From assembly GCA_019455065.1 (NCBI GenBank), contig JACFNC010000001.1, positions 124,001 through 188,000 on the forward strand: DNA of 64,000 nucleotides, read 5' to 3'. This document shows positions 1 to 10,642 of this stretch, one piece after another. The stretch is from Rhodospirillales bacterium. GTDB lineage: Bacteria > Pseudomonadota > Alphaproteobacteria > Rhodospirillales > Magnetospirillaceae. Position 1 is the stretch's first letter. Each line of letters starts with the position of its first letter. The position numbers were made by a program, and so were the translations under genes. A model generated the notes under the pieces. The model did not search any database. It had not been told where the DNA came from and worked only from the letters and a program-made list of their open reading frames with translations.

Positions 1-1
1 G

Positions 2-43
2 CGCGAAGCCTATCTCGGCGACGAGGAAGGAGGGGGCCACTGA
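2..43 (+). CDS. Branched-chain amino-acid ABC transporter ATP-binding protein LivG-like (3' end only)
   Basis: Only the last 13 codons and the stop are in the window. The visible C-terminus reads REAYLGDEEGGGH, and an EAYLG(D/E) ending is typical of LivG-type ATPases. The TGA at 41-43 shares its A with the ATG of the LivF-like gene at 43, which is the usual livG-livF coupling. LivG and LivF together form the cytoplasmic ATPase pair of the transporter. The assignment rests on a short tail plus context, so it is tentative. Confidence 0.6.
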   Translation, partial: REAYLGDEEGGGH

Positions 44-753
44 TGGAACCCATCATCGCCACCCACGATATCCACACCTATTACGGCGCCAGTCACATCC
101 TTCACGGTGTCTCGCTCGCGGTGCATCGCGGCGAAACCGTCTGCCTGATGGGCCGCAACGGCATGGGCAAGACGACGACCCTGCGCTCTATCATGGGCCT
201 GACCCCGCCGCGGCGCGGAAAGGTGCTGGTCAACGGCCGCGACATGACCGGGGCCGAAGCCCACAAGGTCGTGCGGCACGGAATAGCCTATGTGCCCGAG
301 AACCGGGGGATCTTTCCGAATCTGTCGGTGCGCGAGAACCTGATCATGGCGGCGCGCCCGAGCGGCGACGGCCGCCTGGACTGGACCTTCGACCGGGTGA
401 TCGAGACCTTCCCGCGGCTCGGCGAACGCCTGTCCAACATGGGCAACCAACTTTCGGGCGGCGAACAGCAGATGCTGACCATCGGTCGGGCCCTGATGAC
501 CAACCCCGATCTGATCATTCTCGACGAGGCTACCGAGGGGCTGGCGCCTTTGATCCGGAAAGAGATCTGGTCAGTCATCCGGCGCATCAAGGACACAGGC
601 ATCGCCACCCTTGTCATCGACAAGGACGTGAACGCGCTGCTCGGACTGTGCGATCGCAGCCTGATCATGGTGAAGGGCCGCATCGTGTTCGAGGGCCCGT
701 CGGCGGAACTGCTTGCGAATCCCGACATCCACGTCAAGTATCTGGGCGTCTGA
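43..753 (+). CDS. livF: Branched-chain amino-acid type ABC transporter ATP-binding protein (LivF family)
   Basis: This 236-residue cytoplasmic ATPase powers a HAAT-family importer for branched-chain amino acids or a related organic acid or amide. The Walker A motif GRNGMGKTT is at residues 37-45, the ABC signature LSGGEQQ at 137-143 and Walker B LIILDEA at 157-163, followed by EGLAP, which is typical of LivF. The length is normal for the family. The start overlaps the stop of a LivG-like gene by one base. The conserved histidine-switch region reads VIDKDVNAL instead of the commoner VEQN form, a substitution seen in a LivF subgroup. The substrate cannot be read from the ATPase. The adjacent DUF4863 gene, whose relatives often sit with aromatic catabolism genes, makes an aromatic or amide substrate possible, but this is inference only. 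Confidence 0.9.
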   Translation: MEPIIATHDIHTYYGASHILHGVSLAVHRGETVCLMGRNGMGKTTTLRSIMGLTPPRRGKVLVNGRDMTGAEAHKVVRHGIAYVPENRGIFPNLSVRENLIMAARPSGDGRLDWTFDRVIETFPRLGERLSNMGNQLSGGEQQMLTIGRALMTNPDLIILDEATEGLAPLIRKEIWSVIRRIKDTGIATLVIDKDVNALLGLCDRSLIMVKGRIVFEGPSAELLANPDIHVKYLGV

Positions 754-760
754 AGACCAC

Positions 761-1231
761 TCAGGCTGCGGGCTTGAAGTCGATCTCGCCGTCGGGAAGA
801 AGGTACAGGACCAGGGCGGCGCCGTCGGTCACGGTTGGCGGGTGAACGCTGTCTGGGGGGTAGACCAGCCAGCCGGCGCCGCGGCCGTCGAATTTCGCCT
901 TGGGATCGATCGGCATGATGAGATCGATCTCGCCCTTGGGATGACGATGGCGAGGACCGATAACATCTTTCATGTGGACCACGTCGACCGAGTAGCCATG
1001 CGTTGCCGGTCCGGCGGCAATGACGCGGCCGTACCGTATGCCCCCGGCCTCGCGGGCGCACATCCAGCCCTCGCGGATGCCGTCGTGACACGCGGCCTCC
1101 ACCTTCCGGAACCATTCGCCGCCAGCCGCGAACTCGCCGTTCAGCTCGTCGGCGAGGGCGGGAAGCACGCGTCGGCCCTGCACCCGCGAGGTGACCATGG
1201 CGACGAGAGCCTGAAACGTTTCGAGCGGCAT
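761..1231 (-). CDS. DUF4863 / PnbB-like (4-hydroxylaminobenzoate lyase family) protein
   Basis: The 156-residue product matches the DUF4863 family from memory. It has the core pattern WMC-REAGGIRYGRV near residues 75-90, then HRHPKGEIDLIMP and GAGWLVYPP, and a C-terminus with ALVLYLLPDGEIDF. PnbB of this family converts 4-hydroxylaminobenzoate to protocatechuate and ammonia, but most members are uncharacterised and the true substrate here is unknown. The His-rich HRHP segment followed by a Glu resembles a cupin metal site. The ATG at 1231 is preceded by a strong GGAGGAGAGGG ribosome site, so the in-frame GTG at 1249 is less likely. It converges on livF with a 7-bp gap, and functional linkage to that transporter is inferred only from proximity. 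Confidence 0.75.
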   Translation of the reverse strand: MPLETFQALVAMVTSRVQGRRVLPALADELNGEFAAGGEWFRKVEAACHDGIREGWMCAREAGGIRYGRVIAAGPATHGYSVDVVHMKDVIGPRHRHPKGEIDLIMPIDPKAKFDGRGAGWLVYPPDSVHPPTVTDGAALVLYLLPDGEIDFKPAA

Positions 1232-1321
1232 GGCGACCCTCTCCTCCACTGAATGACGAGATCCACATTCTCGCCATCCTGTCCGCCGCTGACAATTCGA
1301 ATGTTTCCAGTTGCGACCGGA

Positions 1322-2236
1322 TCACGTGGTGCGTGGCGACTCCCCCAGCCACGAGAGCAGGAGGGCCCAGGCGATGGTGTCGTGGCGCGGCAGCGACAGG
1401 CCCGGCCGCGGCGCGGGCAGGAACTCGTCGCGGTGGAACCAGCGGGCGTCTTCGAGTTCCACCCCATCGGGGACGGGTTCGCCCCCTGTCGCCATGGCGG
1501 TGAAACCGATCATCAGCGATCCGGGGAAGGGCCAGGGCTGCGAGGCATGGTAGCCCACCTCGGCCACCACGACGCCGGTCTCCTCGAAGACTTCCCGGAT
1601 GACCGCGCTCTCCAGTGACTCGCCGGGTTCGACGAAGCCCGCCAGGCACGAATAGAAACCCTCCGGCCAACTCGTCTGCCGGCCGAGCAGGCAGCGGTTT
1701 CCGTCGGTGACCAGCACGATCACTGCGGGGTCGGTGCGAGGAAAATGCTGTCCCCCGCATTTCTCCGCCACGCATTGCCGGGAATGCCCGCCCTCCATCA
1801 CGCGCGTCGGGGCCCCGCAGGCCGGGCAATGACGATTGCGGGCGTGCCAGTGCAGCAGGGCGCGGGCATGGGCGGCAAGTCCGGCTTCGGCTGCCGGCAG
1901 CGTCGCCCCGATTGCCCGCAAGGAACGAAACCGGCCACCCGCGATCTCCGGCCCGCGCTCTCCGCCGGCCAGCGAGGAAATGTCGGCCGCGAAGAAGGGG
2001 CCTTCCGCCGCCATCCCGAGGAAGACGATTTCATCGGCGATCTCGACGAGTTCGCGCGCCTGCGGGCCCGACACCCATGGGGTGCGTCCGTCGTCGGCCA
2101 CGAATGAGAGCCCCCGCCAATAGGGGAGCAACCGAGTCGTCTCCTGTGTCTTGAGGATGGCCAATTGGGCTTCGTCCTTTCGCAAGGCCGCCGCACGGTC
2201 GAATCCGTTTCCGTCGTAATGCAGTGGATGAGGCAT
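1322..2236 (-). CDS. nudC: NADH pyrophosphatase / RNA-decapping NUDIX hydrolase NudC
   Basis: This 304-residue enzyme hydrolyses NADH to NMNH and AMP, and family members also remove NAD caps from RNA. The N-terminal NudC domain covers about residues 1-130. A zinc ribbon follows with Cys137, Cys140, Cys155 and Cys160. The NUDIX box runs from about 200 to 222 (G-x5-E-x7-REVFEETG), and the NudC-specific SQPWPFPGS is at 232-240. The ATG at 2236 has a GAGG element just upstream. The frame stays open for another 41 codons upstream, but that extension does not look like the family and lies in the non-coding leader, so it was not used. The gene stands alone and reads away from the tRNA-Asp gene. Confidence 0.93.
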   Translation of the reverse strand: MPHPLHYDGNGFDRAAALRKDEAQLAILKTQETTRLLPYWRGLSFVADDGRTPWVSGPQARELVEIADEIVFLGMAAEGPFFAADISSLAGGERGPEIAGGRFRSLRAIGATLPAAEAGLAAHARALLHWHARNRHCPACGAPTRVMEGGHSRQCVAEKCGGQHFPRTDPAVIVLVTDGNRCLLGRQTSWPEGFYSCLAGFVEPGESLESAVIREVFEETGVVVAEVGYHASQPWPFPGSLMIGFTAMATGGEPVPDGVELEDARWFHRDEFLPAPRPGLSLPRHDTIAWALLLSWLGESPRTT

Positions 2237-2345
2237 GGCCTCAGAGTGGCACCGTGGACAGCGGTCGGCAAGGGTGGTTCCATTCCACGCCCACATCTGG
2301 AAATGGAATGGTAAGGGGACTATTTGAGGTCTTGGCGGGCAGGAA

Positions 2346-2367
2346 AAGACCACCCGCAAGGGTGGCC
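2346..2367 (-). terminator. Intrinsic-terminator-like hairpin upstream of nudC
   Basis: CCACCC (2350-2355) and GGGTGG (2360-2365) form a 6-bp GC stem around the four bases GCAA. Read on the minus strand the stem is followed by TCTTTTCC, as in a rho-independent terminator. It lies about 110 bp upstream of the nudC start in the same orientation. It could end antisense transcription from the tRNA side, act as an attenuator in a nudC leader, or end a small RNA. Which of these holds cannot be decided from sequence. Confidence 0.5.
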
Positions 2368-2625
2368 GGGTTGTTGACTGGCCAAGCCTCGAACACCGAT
2401 AGTAATGGTTTCATCGTCTGCAAATAATCCCGACGAAACCGCATCAACCATTCTCAGGTTTTTCTCATTCGAATAGAAGTGTGGGAAAGTTTATCCTGAG
2501 CGAAAAGGGATGTATTAGAGACCCCGAATTGATGTTGCGGCGCGTCGTGACGCTCGGCCCTCTTGCGTCGGCCGGCCGCGGCGCGCGCCCGGACACGAAA
2601 GCGTGCGACGGACAGGCTTGATTGC

Positions 2626-2654
2626 TTGACACCAACCCGGCCCTGGATTACATC
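2626..2654 (+). promoter_or_regulatory. Probable sigma70-type promoter of tRNA-Asp
   Basis: A perfect TTGACA -35 box lies at 2626-2631. A weak TACATC -10 element follows after 17 bp at 2649-2654. Transcription would start about 20 bases before the mature tRNA 5' end at 2681. The -35 match is strong and the -10 match is poor. Confidence 0.55.
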
Positions 2655-2680
2655 AGCGCCACCCGCGCGGGTCCGCTTCG

Positions 2681-2757
2681 GGGGGTGTAGCTCAGTCGGT
2701 TAGAGCGCCGGCCTGTCACGCCGGAGGTCGCGGGTTCGAGCCCCGTCACTCCCGCCA
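2681..2757 (+). tRNA. tRNA-Asp (anticodon GTC)
   Basis: A 77-nt cloverleaf with an encoded CCA end. The acceptor stem GGGGGTG pairs with CACTCCC through six Watson-Crick pairs and one G-T pair. The D-arm contains AGCTCAGTCGGTTAGAGC. The anticodon stem is CCGGC/GCCGG with loop CTGTCAC, so the anticodon GTC is at 2715-2717. The T-arm carries GGTTCGAGCC. It lies between nudC and the nuo operon with a candidate promoter just upstream. Confidence 0.97.
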
Positions 2758-2845
2758 GCGGTCCATGGCGTTTCGGTTGCTGACGGGGTGGCTTGGGGGC
2801 GGTAATCGGGGTTTCGTTTATGCATTCCCCCTTCTTGAATCCGCA

Positions 2846-2866
2846 CCCCGGCCCATCGGGTCGGGG
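2846..2866 (+). other. Stem-loop in the nuo operon leader
   Basis: CCCCGGCCC (2846-2854) pairs with GGGTCGGGG (2858-2866) through nine base pairs including one G-T pair, around a 3-base loop. It lies about 65 bp upstream of nuoA, between tRNA-Asp and the operon. No T-tract follows, so it is not a typical terminator. It could stabilise the nuo transcript or mark the end of tRNA read-through. I found no confident promoter for the operon in 2758-2929; the best weak candidate is TTGCTG at 2777 with GGTAAT at 2801. Confidence 0.4.
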
Positions 2867-2929
2867 CTAGGTTGAGACGATCGAGCCGACGGGCGTCGGA
2901 CGCGGTCTGAAGTTGAAAGGCGGTCGTTG

Positions 2930-3295
2930 ATGGACGCTTTGCTCCGCGAATACCTGCCAATCCTCATTTTCCTTGCCATCGCGGTGGCCATTGCCGCAAT
3001 CGCCGTCGGCGCCTCGTGGATCGTCGCCAGGCAGCGGCCGGACAGCGAAAAAACGTCCGCTTACGAGTGCGGCTTCGATGCGTTCGACGACGCCCGCAGC
3101 AAGTTCGAGGTTCGGTTCTATCTCGTCGCCATTCTTTTCATCATCTTCGATCTCGAAGTGGCGTTCCTTTTCCCATGGGCGGTGACGCTGGGCCAGATCG
3201 GGATGTTCGGCTTCTGGTCGATGATGGTGTTTCTGGCCATTCTGACCATCGGCTTTGTCTACGAGTGGAGAAAGGGAGCTTTGGAATGGGAATGA
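2930..3295 (+). CDS. nuoA: NADH-quinone oxidoreductase subunit A
   Basis: This 121-residue inner-membrane subunit of complex I forms part of the junction between the hydrophilic and membrane arms. Three hydrophobic helices are visible, at about residues 8-30, 63-83 and 90-110. The conserved loop [19 protein letters not shown] between the first two is the family hallmark and holds the quinone-site Cys. The ATG at 2930 has AAAGG at 2916-2920; a TTG one codon earlier is less likely. It is the first gene of a 14-gene operon, and its stop overlaps the nuoB start region. Confidence 0.97.
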   Translation: MDALLREYLPILIFLAIAVAIAAIAVGASWIVARQRPDSEKTSAYECGFDAFDDARSKFEVRFYLVAILFIIFDLEVAFLFPWAVTLGQIGMFGFWSMMVFLAILTIGFVYEWRKGALEWE

Positions 3296-3834
3296 GCCCA
3301 GGAGGTGCGTCCGCCGCGGGTTCCGTTCTGGCACCCGACCAGGAACAGGTATTTCAGAAGGTCAACGAAGAACTCAGCCAGAAGGGGTTCGTACTGGCCA
3401 ATGTCGACAAGGTCGTAAACTGGGCGCGCACGGGCTCGCTCTGGCCGATGACCTTCGGGTTGGCCTGCTGCGCAGTGGAAATGATCCACGCCTATTGCTC
3501 GCGCTACGACCTCGACCGGTTCGGCGTGGTGCCCCGGCCCAGCCCGCGTCAGTCGGATCTGATGATCGTCGCCGGCACCCTGACGAACAAGATGGCGCCG
3601 GCGCTGCGCAAGGTTTACGACCAGATGGCCGAGCCGCGCTGGGTGATCTCGATGGGGTCCTGCGCGAACGGCGGCGGCTACTACCACTACTCCTATTCGG
3701 TGGTCCGCGGCTGCGACCGCATCGTGCCGGTCGACATCTACGTGCCGGGTTGTCCGCCAACCGCGGAAGCGCTGGTTTACGGGATCCTTCAACTGCAGAA
3801 GAAGATCAGGCGAACCGGCACCATTGCGCGCTGA
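3286..3834 (+). CDS. nuoB: NADH-quinone oxidoreductase subunit B
   Basis: This 182-residue subunit carries the terminal iron-sulfur cluster N2, which passes electrons to quinone. The ligands are visible as the adjacent Cys61-Cys62, then Cys126 in GSCANGGG and Cys156 in PGCPPT. The ATG at 3286 has AAAGGGA at 3271-3277 with 8-base spacing. A second in-frame ATG at 3292 would give an exact ATGA overlap with the nuoA stop and is the alternative. The gene lies in standard nuo order and is cytoplasmic, bound to the membrane arm. Confidence 0.97.
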   Translation: MGMSPGGASAAGSVLAPDQEQVFQKVNEELSQKGFVLANVDKVVNWARTGSLWPMTFGLACCAVEMIHAYCSRYDLDRFGVVPRPSPRQSDLMIVAGTLTNKMAPALRKVYDQMAEPRWVISMGSCANGGGYYHYSYSVVRGCDRIVPVDIYVPGCPPTAEALVYGILQLQKKIRRTGTIAR

Positions 3835-3856
3835 CCCGCCAGGAACGCGAGATACC

Positions 3857-4459
3857 ATGACACAGGCCCTTCAAGACCTTGGCGATTACATCGCGGCGGC
3901 GCTGCCCAACGAAGTGCTGAAGGCGGAACTGGTGCGGGACGAATTGGTGGTGACGGTCCGACTGGCCGCCATCACCAAGGTTCTCACCTTTCTGCGCGAC
4001 GACGCCAACTGTCTCTTCAAGCAGCTCATGGACGTTTGCGGCGTCGACTACCCGGCCGACGAGCAGCGCTTCGAGATCGTCTATCACCTGCTGAGCATGA
4101 AGCAGAATCAGCGGGTTCGCGTGAAGTTGCGCACCGACGAGGAGAAGCAGGTGCCGTCGGTTACGTCAATTTTCAGTGCGGCCAACTGGTTCGAACGCGA
4201 GATCTGGGACATGTACGGGGTGTTCTTCTCCGATCACCCCGACCTTCGGCGGCTGCTCACCGATTACGGGTTCGAGGGCCATCCGCTGCGCAAGGACTTT
4301 CCGCTCACCGGCTATGTGGAACTGCGCTACGACGACGAGCAGAAGCGCGTCGTCTACGAGCCGGTGAGGCTCCCGCAGGAGTTCCGCGGCTTCGATTTCC
4401 TCAGCCCCTGGGAGGGCGGCGGCCTGCTGCCAGGCGACGAGAAGGCGGAGAAGCACTGA
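3857..4459 (+). CDS. nuoC: NADH-quinone oxidoreductase subunit C (30 kDa)
   Basis: A 200-residue peripheral-arm subunit of complex I with no cofactor. The family signature starts near Glu114 ([11 protein letters not shown]) and continues through [11 protein letters not shown] at about 142-152. It is a separate gene, not the nuoCD fusion found in enteric bacteria. The ATG at 3857 is preceded by AGGA; an in-frame TTG at 3824 overlapping nuoB is unlikely. The stop TGA shares its A with the ATG of nuoD, which indicates translational coupling. Confidence 0.97.
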   Translation: MTQALQDLGDYIAAALPNEVLKAELVRDELVVTVRLAAITKVLTFLRDDANCLFKQLMDVCGVDYPADEQRFEIVYHLLSMKQNQRVRVKLRTDEEKQVPSVTSIFSAANWFEREIWDMYGVFFSDHPDLRRLLTDYGFEGHPLRKDFPLTGYVELRYDDEQKRVVYEPVRLPQEFRGFDFLSPWEGGGLLPGDEKAEKH

Positions 4460-5637
4460 TGGCCGAGGCCAAGATCCGCAACTACACCATCAACTTCGGC
4501 CCCCAGCACCCCGCCGCGCACGGCGTGCTGCGACTGATCCTGGAGATGTCCGGCGAAGTGGTCGAGCGCGCCGATCCGCACATCGGGCTGCTGCATCGTG
4601 GGACCGAGAAGCTGATCGAGCACAAGACCTACCTACAGGCGGTGCCCTATTTTGATCGTCTCGACTACGTCGGCACGATGAACCAGGAGCACGCCTTCGT
4701 TCTGGCGACCGAGAAGCTCCTGGGCATCGACATCCCGCCGCGGGCCAAGTACATCCGCACGCTCTATTGCGAGATCGGGCGTATCCTCAACCACCTGCTG
4801 AACGTCACCTCGTATGTCCTCGACGTGGGCGGCATGACGCCGCTGCTGTGGGGATTCGAGGAGCGCGAGAAGCTGATGGAGTTCTACGAGCGGGTATCGG
4901 GCGCCCGCCTGCACACGGCCTATTTCCGGCCGGGCGGCGTGGCGGCGGATCTGCCCGCCGGCCTGCTCGAAGACATCTCGGCGTGGTGCGAGCAATTCCC
5001 CAAGATCCTCGACGACATCGAGACGCTGGTCACCGAGAACCGCATCTTCAAACAGCGCACCGTGGATATTGGCATCGTCACCCCGGAGCAGGCGCTCGAC
5101 TGGGCCTTCACCGGTCCCAATCTGCGCGCCAGCGGCATCCCGTGGGACCTGCGCAAGGCACAGCCCTACGAAGTGTACGACCGGATGGACTTCGACATTC
5201 CGATCGGAAAGAGCGGCGACTGCTACGACCGCTATCTGGTGCGAATGGTCGAGATGCGCGAGTCGATCCGCATCATGCAGCAATGTATCGAGCAGATGCC
5301 GGGCGGCCCGGTCAAGGTCGACAACCGCAAGGTGGCGCCGCCGCCGCGGGCCGAAATGAAGCGCTCGATGGAGGCACTGATCCATCACTTCAAGCTCTAC
5401 ACCGAGGGCTTCCACGTACCGGCTGGCGAGACCTACGCCGCCGTCGAGGCGCCCAAGGGAGAGTTCGCCGTCTATCTCGTTTCCGACGGCACCAACAAGC
5501 CCTACCGCTGCAAGATTCGCGCGCCGGGCTACGCCCATCTGCAGGGCATGGATTTCATGGGGAAGGGGCACATGCTGGCGGACATCGTCGCCATCATCGG
5601 ATCCATCGACGTGGTCTTCGGGGAGATCGACCGATGA
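4459..5637 (+). CDS. nuoD: NADH-quinone oxidoreductase subunit D (49 kDa)
   Basis: This 392-residue subunit forms the quinone-binding cavity with NuoB. The N-terminus carries [15 protein letters not shown], whose His and nearby residues contact the quinone head group, and [11 protein letters not shown] follows. The C-terminus is the conserved [20 protein letters not shown]-type ending. The length is normal for the family. It overlaps nuoC by one base and nuoE by four, so the three genes are likely translated as a coupled set. Confidence 0.97.
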   Translation: MAEAKIRNYTINFGPQHPAAHGVLRLILEMSGEVVERADPHIGLLHRGTEKLIEHKTYLQAVPYFDRLDYVGTMNQEHAFVLATEKLLGIDIPPRAKYIRTLYCEIGRILNHLLNVTSYVLDVGGMTPLLWGFEEREKLMEFYERVSGARLHTAYFRPGGVAADLPAGLLEDISAWCEQFPKILDDIETLVTENRIFKQRTVDIGIVTPEQALDWAFTGPNLRASGIPWDLRKAQPYEVYDRMDFDIPIGKSGDCYDRYLVRMVEMRESIRIMQQCIEQMPGGPVKVDNRKVAPPPRAEMKRSMEALIHHFKLYTEGFHVPAGETYAAVEAPKGEFAVYLVSDGTNKPYRCKIRAPGYAHLQGMDFMGKGHMLADIVAIIGSIDVVFGEIDR

Positions 5638-6248
5638 GCGGGCCGGGTACGACGGCCGACCAGCCGGCGAACTTTGCGTTTTCGGCCGAGAACGTCGAGA
5701 GGGCCCGCGCCATCATTGCCAAATACCCCGACGGCCGGCAGGCGAGCGCGGTGATGCCGCTGCTCGACCTGGCGCAACGCCAGGAGGGCTGGGTGTCGCG
5801 GGCGGCCATGGACCATGTCGCCGAGATGCTGGGGATGGCGCCGATCCGAGTCTACGAGGTCGCCACCTTCTACACGATGTTCCAGCTCAAGCCGGTCGGA
5901 AAGCATCACGTGCAGGTTTGCACGAATTTGCCGTGTTGGCTGCGCGGCTCCGACGGGGTGGCCATGGCCTGTCGCGACGAGTTGGGAATCGGCTTCGGCG
6001 AGACGACGCCCGATGGCATGTTCACCCTGTCCGAGGTCGAGTGCCTGGGGGCGTGCGTGAACGCGCCGATGGTCCAGATCGGCGACGACTACTACGAGGA
6101 CCTCGACCCCGACAGCACCAAGCGGCTGCTCAAGGCTCTGAGGAACGGCGAGAAGCCCAAGGCGGGGTCGCAGACCGGCCGTCAGGGCTCGGCGCCCGCC
6201 GGCGGCCCGACGACCCTGGTCGACGTGCCCGCGAAGCAGGGAGAATAG
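5634..6248 (+). CDS. nuoE: NADH-quinone oxidoreductase subunit E (24 kDa)
   Basis: This 204-residue thioredoxin-fold subunit of the NADH-dehydrogenase module carries the [2Fe-2S] cluster N1a. The ligands Cys96, Cys101, Cys137 and Cys141 are in place, spaced C-x4-C and C-x3-C. After the fold (about residue 170) there is a Gly/Pro/Lys-rich tail of about 35 residues ending VDVPAKQGE. Such tails are common in alphaproteobacterial NuoE. The ATG overlaps the nuoD stop (ATGA), and nuoF starts one base after the stop. Confidence 0.96.
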   Translation: MSGPGTTADQPANFAFSAENVERARAIIAKYPDGRQASAVMPLLDLAQRQEGWVSRAAMDHVAEMLGMAPIRVYEVATFYTMFQLKPVGKHHVQVCTNLPCWLRGSDGVAMACRDELGIGFGETTPDGMFTLSEVECLGACVNAPMVQIGDDYYEDLDPDSTKRLLKALRNGEKPKAGSQTGRQGSAPAGGPTTLVDVPAKQGE

Positions 6249-6249
6249 G

Positions 6250-7539
<1,290 letters not shown>

Positions 7540-7547
7540 GAGGACAC

Positions 7548-9611
7548 ATGCCCAAACTGACCATCGACGGGATCGAGGTTGAGGTTCCTGCGGGAGTGAC
7601 CATCCTGCAGGCCTGCGAAACCCTGGGCATCGAGATCCCCCGATTCTGCTACCACGAGCGCCTGCAAATCGCCGGCAACTGCCGCATGTGTCTCGTCGAG
7701 GTCGAGAAGTCGCCGAAGCCGGTGGCGTCCTGCGCCATGCCCGTGGCCGACGGAATGGTCGTCCACACCGGCTCGCCGATGGTCGAGAAGGCGCGGAAAG
7801 GGGTGATGGAGTTCCTCCTCATCAACCATCCGCTCGACTGCCCCATCTGCGACCAGGGCGGCGAGTGCGACCTGCAGGACCAGGCCATCGGCTACGGCTT
7901 CGACCGCGGCCGCTTCTCCGAGAACAAGCGGGCGGTCAAGGACAAGAACTTCGGTCCCCTGATCAAGACCTACATGACGCGCTGCATCCACTGCACGCGC
8001 TGCATCCGCTTCATCACCGAGGTGGCCGGCGTGCCCGAGCTTGGCGCGACCGGCCGCGGCGAGAACATGGAGGTCGGAACCTACGTCGAGAAGGCGCTGT
8101 CCAGCGAACTGTCGGGCAACATCATCGACCTGTGCCCGGTGGGCGCGCTGACCAGCAAGCCGTTCGCGTTCACGGCGCGGCCGTGGGAGCTGCGCAAGAC
8201 CGAATCGATCGACGTGCTCGACGCCCTGGGCAGCAACATCCGGGTCGACGCGCGCGGCGCCGCCGTCATGCGCGTTCTGCCGCGCATCAACGACGACGTG
8301 AACGAGGAATGGCTGTCCGACAAGAGCCGCTTCGCCTATGACGGCCTGCAGCGGCAGCGGCTCGACACCCCCTATGTCCGCCGCGACGGGCGCCTCCAGC
8401 CGGCGTCGTGGCAGGACGCCTTCGCCGCCATCGCGGCGCGCCTGAACGGTGTGGACGGCAAACGCATCGCCGCCATCGCCGGCGACCTCGCGGACTGCGA
8501 AAGCATGGTGGCGCTCAAGGACCTGACGGCGGCGCTGGGCTCGCCCAACATCGATTGCCGCCAGGACGGGGCCAAGCTGGACGCCTCCGTTCGCGCCTCG
8601 TACCTGTTCAACACCACCGTGGCCGGCATCGAGGAGGCGGACGCGCTGCTGCTGATCGGCACCGACCCGCGGCGCGAGGCGGCGGTGCTCAATGCCCGCA
8701 TCCGCAAGCGCTGGCTGAACGGGCGTTTCCCGATCGCCTCCGTCGGGCCCAAGGTTGACCTGACCTATCGCTACGAATGGCTGGGCGATGAGCCGCGGCT
8801 GCTGACCGACATCGCCGAGGCGAAGCATCCCTTCGCGGAGGTGCTCAAGGGGGCGCAGAAGCCCATGCTGATCCTCGGCATGGGGGCCTTGGCGCGGCCC
8901 GACGGCGCCGCGGTCCTGGCCGCCGCCCGGCGACTCGCCGAAACCTGCGGCATGGTGAAGGACGGGTGGAACGGCTTCAACGTGCTTCACCTCGCGGCGG
9001 CGCGGGTCGGGGGGCTGGACCTCGGCCTGGTGCCGGGGAAGGGAGGGCGCGACGTCGCCGGCATCCTGGCCGGGGCCGAGAAGGGCGATATCGAGGTCGT
9101 CTACCTGCTGGGCGCCGACGAGATCGACATGGATCGGCTTGGCAAGGCGTTCGTGATCTATCAGGGCCACCACGGCGACGCGGGGGCGCATCGCGCCGAC
9201 GTCGTCCTGCCGGGGGCCGCCTACACCGAGAAGAACGCGACATACGTGAACACCGAGGGCCGCGCGCAGGAGACGCGGCTGGCGGTGTTCCCGCCCGGCG
9301 AGGCCAGGGAGGACTGGAAGGTTCTGCGCGCGTTGTCCGAGGCGCTGGGGCACCGGCTGCCCTATGACAGCCTGCGCGAGGTGCGCGAGCGCATGTTGGC
9401 GGTCAGCCGCGTCTTTGCCCACCGTGACGCGGTCGCCGCCGCCGAGTGGGGGGCGTTCGGAACCGACGGGGCGCTCGACAATGCGCCCTTCGTCTCGCCG
9501 ATCGAGAACTTCTACATGACCGATCCGATCAGCCGCGCCTCCAAGACCATGGCGGAATGCACGGCGCTGTTCGTGGCGGGCAATCAGCGGAAGACGGGGA
9601 CCCATGGCTGA
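7548..9611 (+). CDS. nuoG: NADH-quinone oxidoreductase subunit G (75 kDa)
   Basis: This 687-residue subunit holds several iron-sulfur clusters of the peripheral arm. The N-terminal ferredoxin-like [2Fe-2S] domain has Cys34, Cys45, Cys48 and Cys62. The His/Cys segment [11 protein letters not shown] and the [10 protein letters not shown] region supply the next two [4Fe-4S] clusters. The rest is a molybdopterin-oxidoreductase-like fold without a visible extra (N7) cluster motif, giving the compact alphaproteobacterial and mitochondrial form. The ribosome site AGGAGGA at 7538-7544 precedes the ATG. The 3' end overlaps nuoH by 8 bp. Confidence 0.97.
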   Translation: MPKLTIDGIEVEVPAGVTILQACETLGIEIPRFCYHERLQIAGNCRMCLVEVEKSPKPVASCAMPVADGMVVHTGSPMVEKARKGVMEFLLINHPLDCPICDQGGECDLQDQAIGYGFDRGRFSENKRAVKDKNFGPLIKTYMTRCIHCTRCIRFITEVAGVPELGATGRGENMEVGTYVEKALSSELSGNIIDLCPVGALTSKPFAFTARPWELRKTESIDVLDALGSNIRVDARGAAVMRVLPRINDDVNEEWLSDKSRFAYDGLQRQRLDTPYVRRDGRLQPASWQDAFAAIAARLNGVDGKRIAAIAGDLADCESMVALKDLTAALGSPNIDCRQDGAKLDASVRASYLFNTTVAGIEEADALLLIGTDPRREAAVLNARIRKRWLNGRFPIASVGPKVDLTYRYEWLGDEPRLLTDIAEAKHPFAEVLKGAQKPMLILGMGALARPDGAAVLAAARRLAETCGMVKDGWNGFNVLHLAAARVGGLDLGLVPGKGGRDVAGILAGAEKGDIEVVYLLGADEIDMDRLGKAFVIYQGHHGDAGAHRADVVLPGAAYTEKNATYVNTEGRAQETRLAVFPPGEAREDWKVLRALSEALGHRLPYDSLREVRERMLAVSRVFAHRDAVAAAEWGAFGTDGALDNAPFVSPIENFYMTDPISRASKTMAECTALFVAGNQRKTGTHG

Positions 9612-10626
9612 ACTCTGGCAGGGCTACATCTGGCCGACCGCGATCATCGTCATCCAGATCGTCGCGATCGTCGTTCCGCTGTTGGTGGCGGTGGCCTACC
9701 TCACCTACGCCGAGCGCAAGGTGATCGGGGCGATGCAGCTGCGCAAGGGGCCCAACGTGGTGGGGCCGTTCGGCCTGCTGCAACCGTTCGCCGACGGACT
9801 GAAGCTGCTGCTCAAGGAAACCGTCATACCCACCGGCGCCAACCGCGTGGTGTTCGTGATGGCGCCGATGCTGACCTTCATCCTCAGCCTCGTCGCCTGG
9901 GCGGTGATTCCCTTCGACGACGGCTGGGTTCTGGCCGACATAAACGTCGGCGTGCTCTACCTGTTCGCCATCTCCTCGCTGGGCGTCTACGGCATCGTCA
10001 TGGCCGGCTGGGCGTCGAATTCCAAATACGCCTTCCTGGGAGCGCTCCGCTCCGCGGCGCAGATGGTGTCCTACGAGGTGTCCATCGGCTTCGTGATGAT
10101 CTCGGTGCTGCTGACGGCCGGCACCCTGAACCTGAGCGAGCTGGTGCAAGCACAGGCGGGGAGCGGGTTCTGGAGCTGGTACTGGCTGCCGCACCTGCCG
10201 ATGTTCGTGATCTTCTTCGTGTCCGCCCTGGCCGAAACGAATCGCGCGCCCTTCGACCTGCCGGAGGCGGAGGCCGAGCTCGTCAGCGGCTACAACGTGG
10301 AATATTCGGCGATGACCTTCGCCCTGTTCTTCCTGGGCGAATACGCGAACATGATCCTGATGAGCGGCATCACCACGGTGCTCTTCCTCGGCGGCTGGCT
10401 GGCGCCCCTTCCGATCCCGCCGTTCACCTGGATACCCGGCATCATCTGGTTCGGGCTCAAGGTTTCCTTGGTGCTTTTCTGCTTCCTGTGGGTGCGCGCC
10501 ACGTTCCCGCGCTATCGCTATGACCAGTTGATGCGCCTGGGGTGGAAAGTGTTCCTGCCGTTCTCGCTGCTCTGGTTGGTGCTCACCGCAGGCGTGCTGG
10601 TGACCACCGGCTGGGTGCCGCAGTAA
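9604..10626 (+). CDS. nuoH: NADH-quinone oxidoreductase subunit H
   Basis: This 340-residue membrane subunit links the quinone site to the proton-pumping arm. It has about eight transmembrane helices and the conserved segments [17 protein letters not shown] near residues 35-50, [20 protein letters not shown] in the acidic cytoplasmic loop and [14 protein letters not shown] near the C-terminus. The ATG lies 8 bp inside nuoG, so it is translationally coupled. The length is normal for the family. Confidence 0.97.
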   Translation: MAELWQGYIWPTAIIVIQIVAIVVPLLVAVAYLTYAERKVIGAMQLRKGPNVVGPFGLLQPFADGLKLLLKETVIPTGANRVVFVMAPMLTFILSLVAWAVIPFDDGWVLADINVGVLYLFAISSLGVYGIVMAGWASNSKYAFLGALRSAAQMVSYEVSIGFVMISVLLTAGTLNLSELVQAQAGSGFWSWYWLPHLPMFVIFFVSALAETNRAPFDLPEAEAELVSGYNVEYSAMTFALFFLGEYANMILMSGITTVLFLGGWLAPLPIPPFTWIPGIIWFGLKVSLVLFCFLWVRATFPRYRYDQLMRLGWKVFLPFSLLWLVLTAGVLVTTGWVPQ

Positions 10627-10642
10627 TTGGAGACTTAGGACG

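Larger units (their letters stand above)
2237..2680. other. Gene-free region between nudC and tRNA-Asp
   Basis: These 444 bases contain no ORF that I can support. The part from about 2390 to 2540 is visibly richer in A and T than its surroundings, for example around 2400-2420 and 2455-2530. The region holds a strong hairpin with a T-rich tail on the minus strand at 2350-2365, and the probable tRNA promoter near 2626. A 7-bp inverted repeat, CCATTCC at 2280-2286 and GGAATGG at 2305-2311, lies close to the nudC start. A 68-codon minus-strand ORF (2241-2447) covers the hairpin but has no convincing ribosome site or family resemblance. Confidence 0.6.

Noticed and set aside
2241-2447. 68-codon minus-strand ORF upstream of nudC
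   Set aside because: It has no convincing ribosome site or recognisable family, and it contains a terminator-like hairpin, so a non-coding explanation is preferred.
2700-2960. 86-codon minus-strand ORF containing SDGARTRDLRRDRPAL
   Set aside because: It is read antisense across tRNA-Asp. This kind of peptide is a well-known false annotation arising from tRNA sequences. There is no ribosome site or family match.
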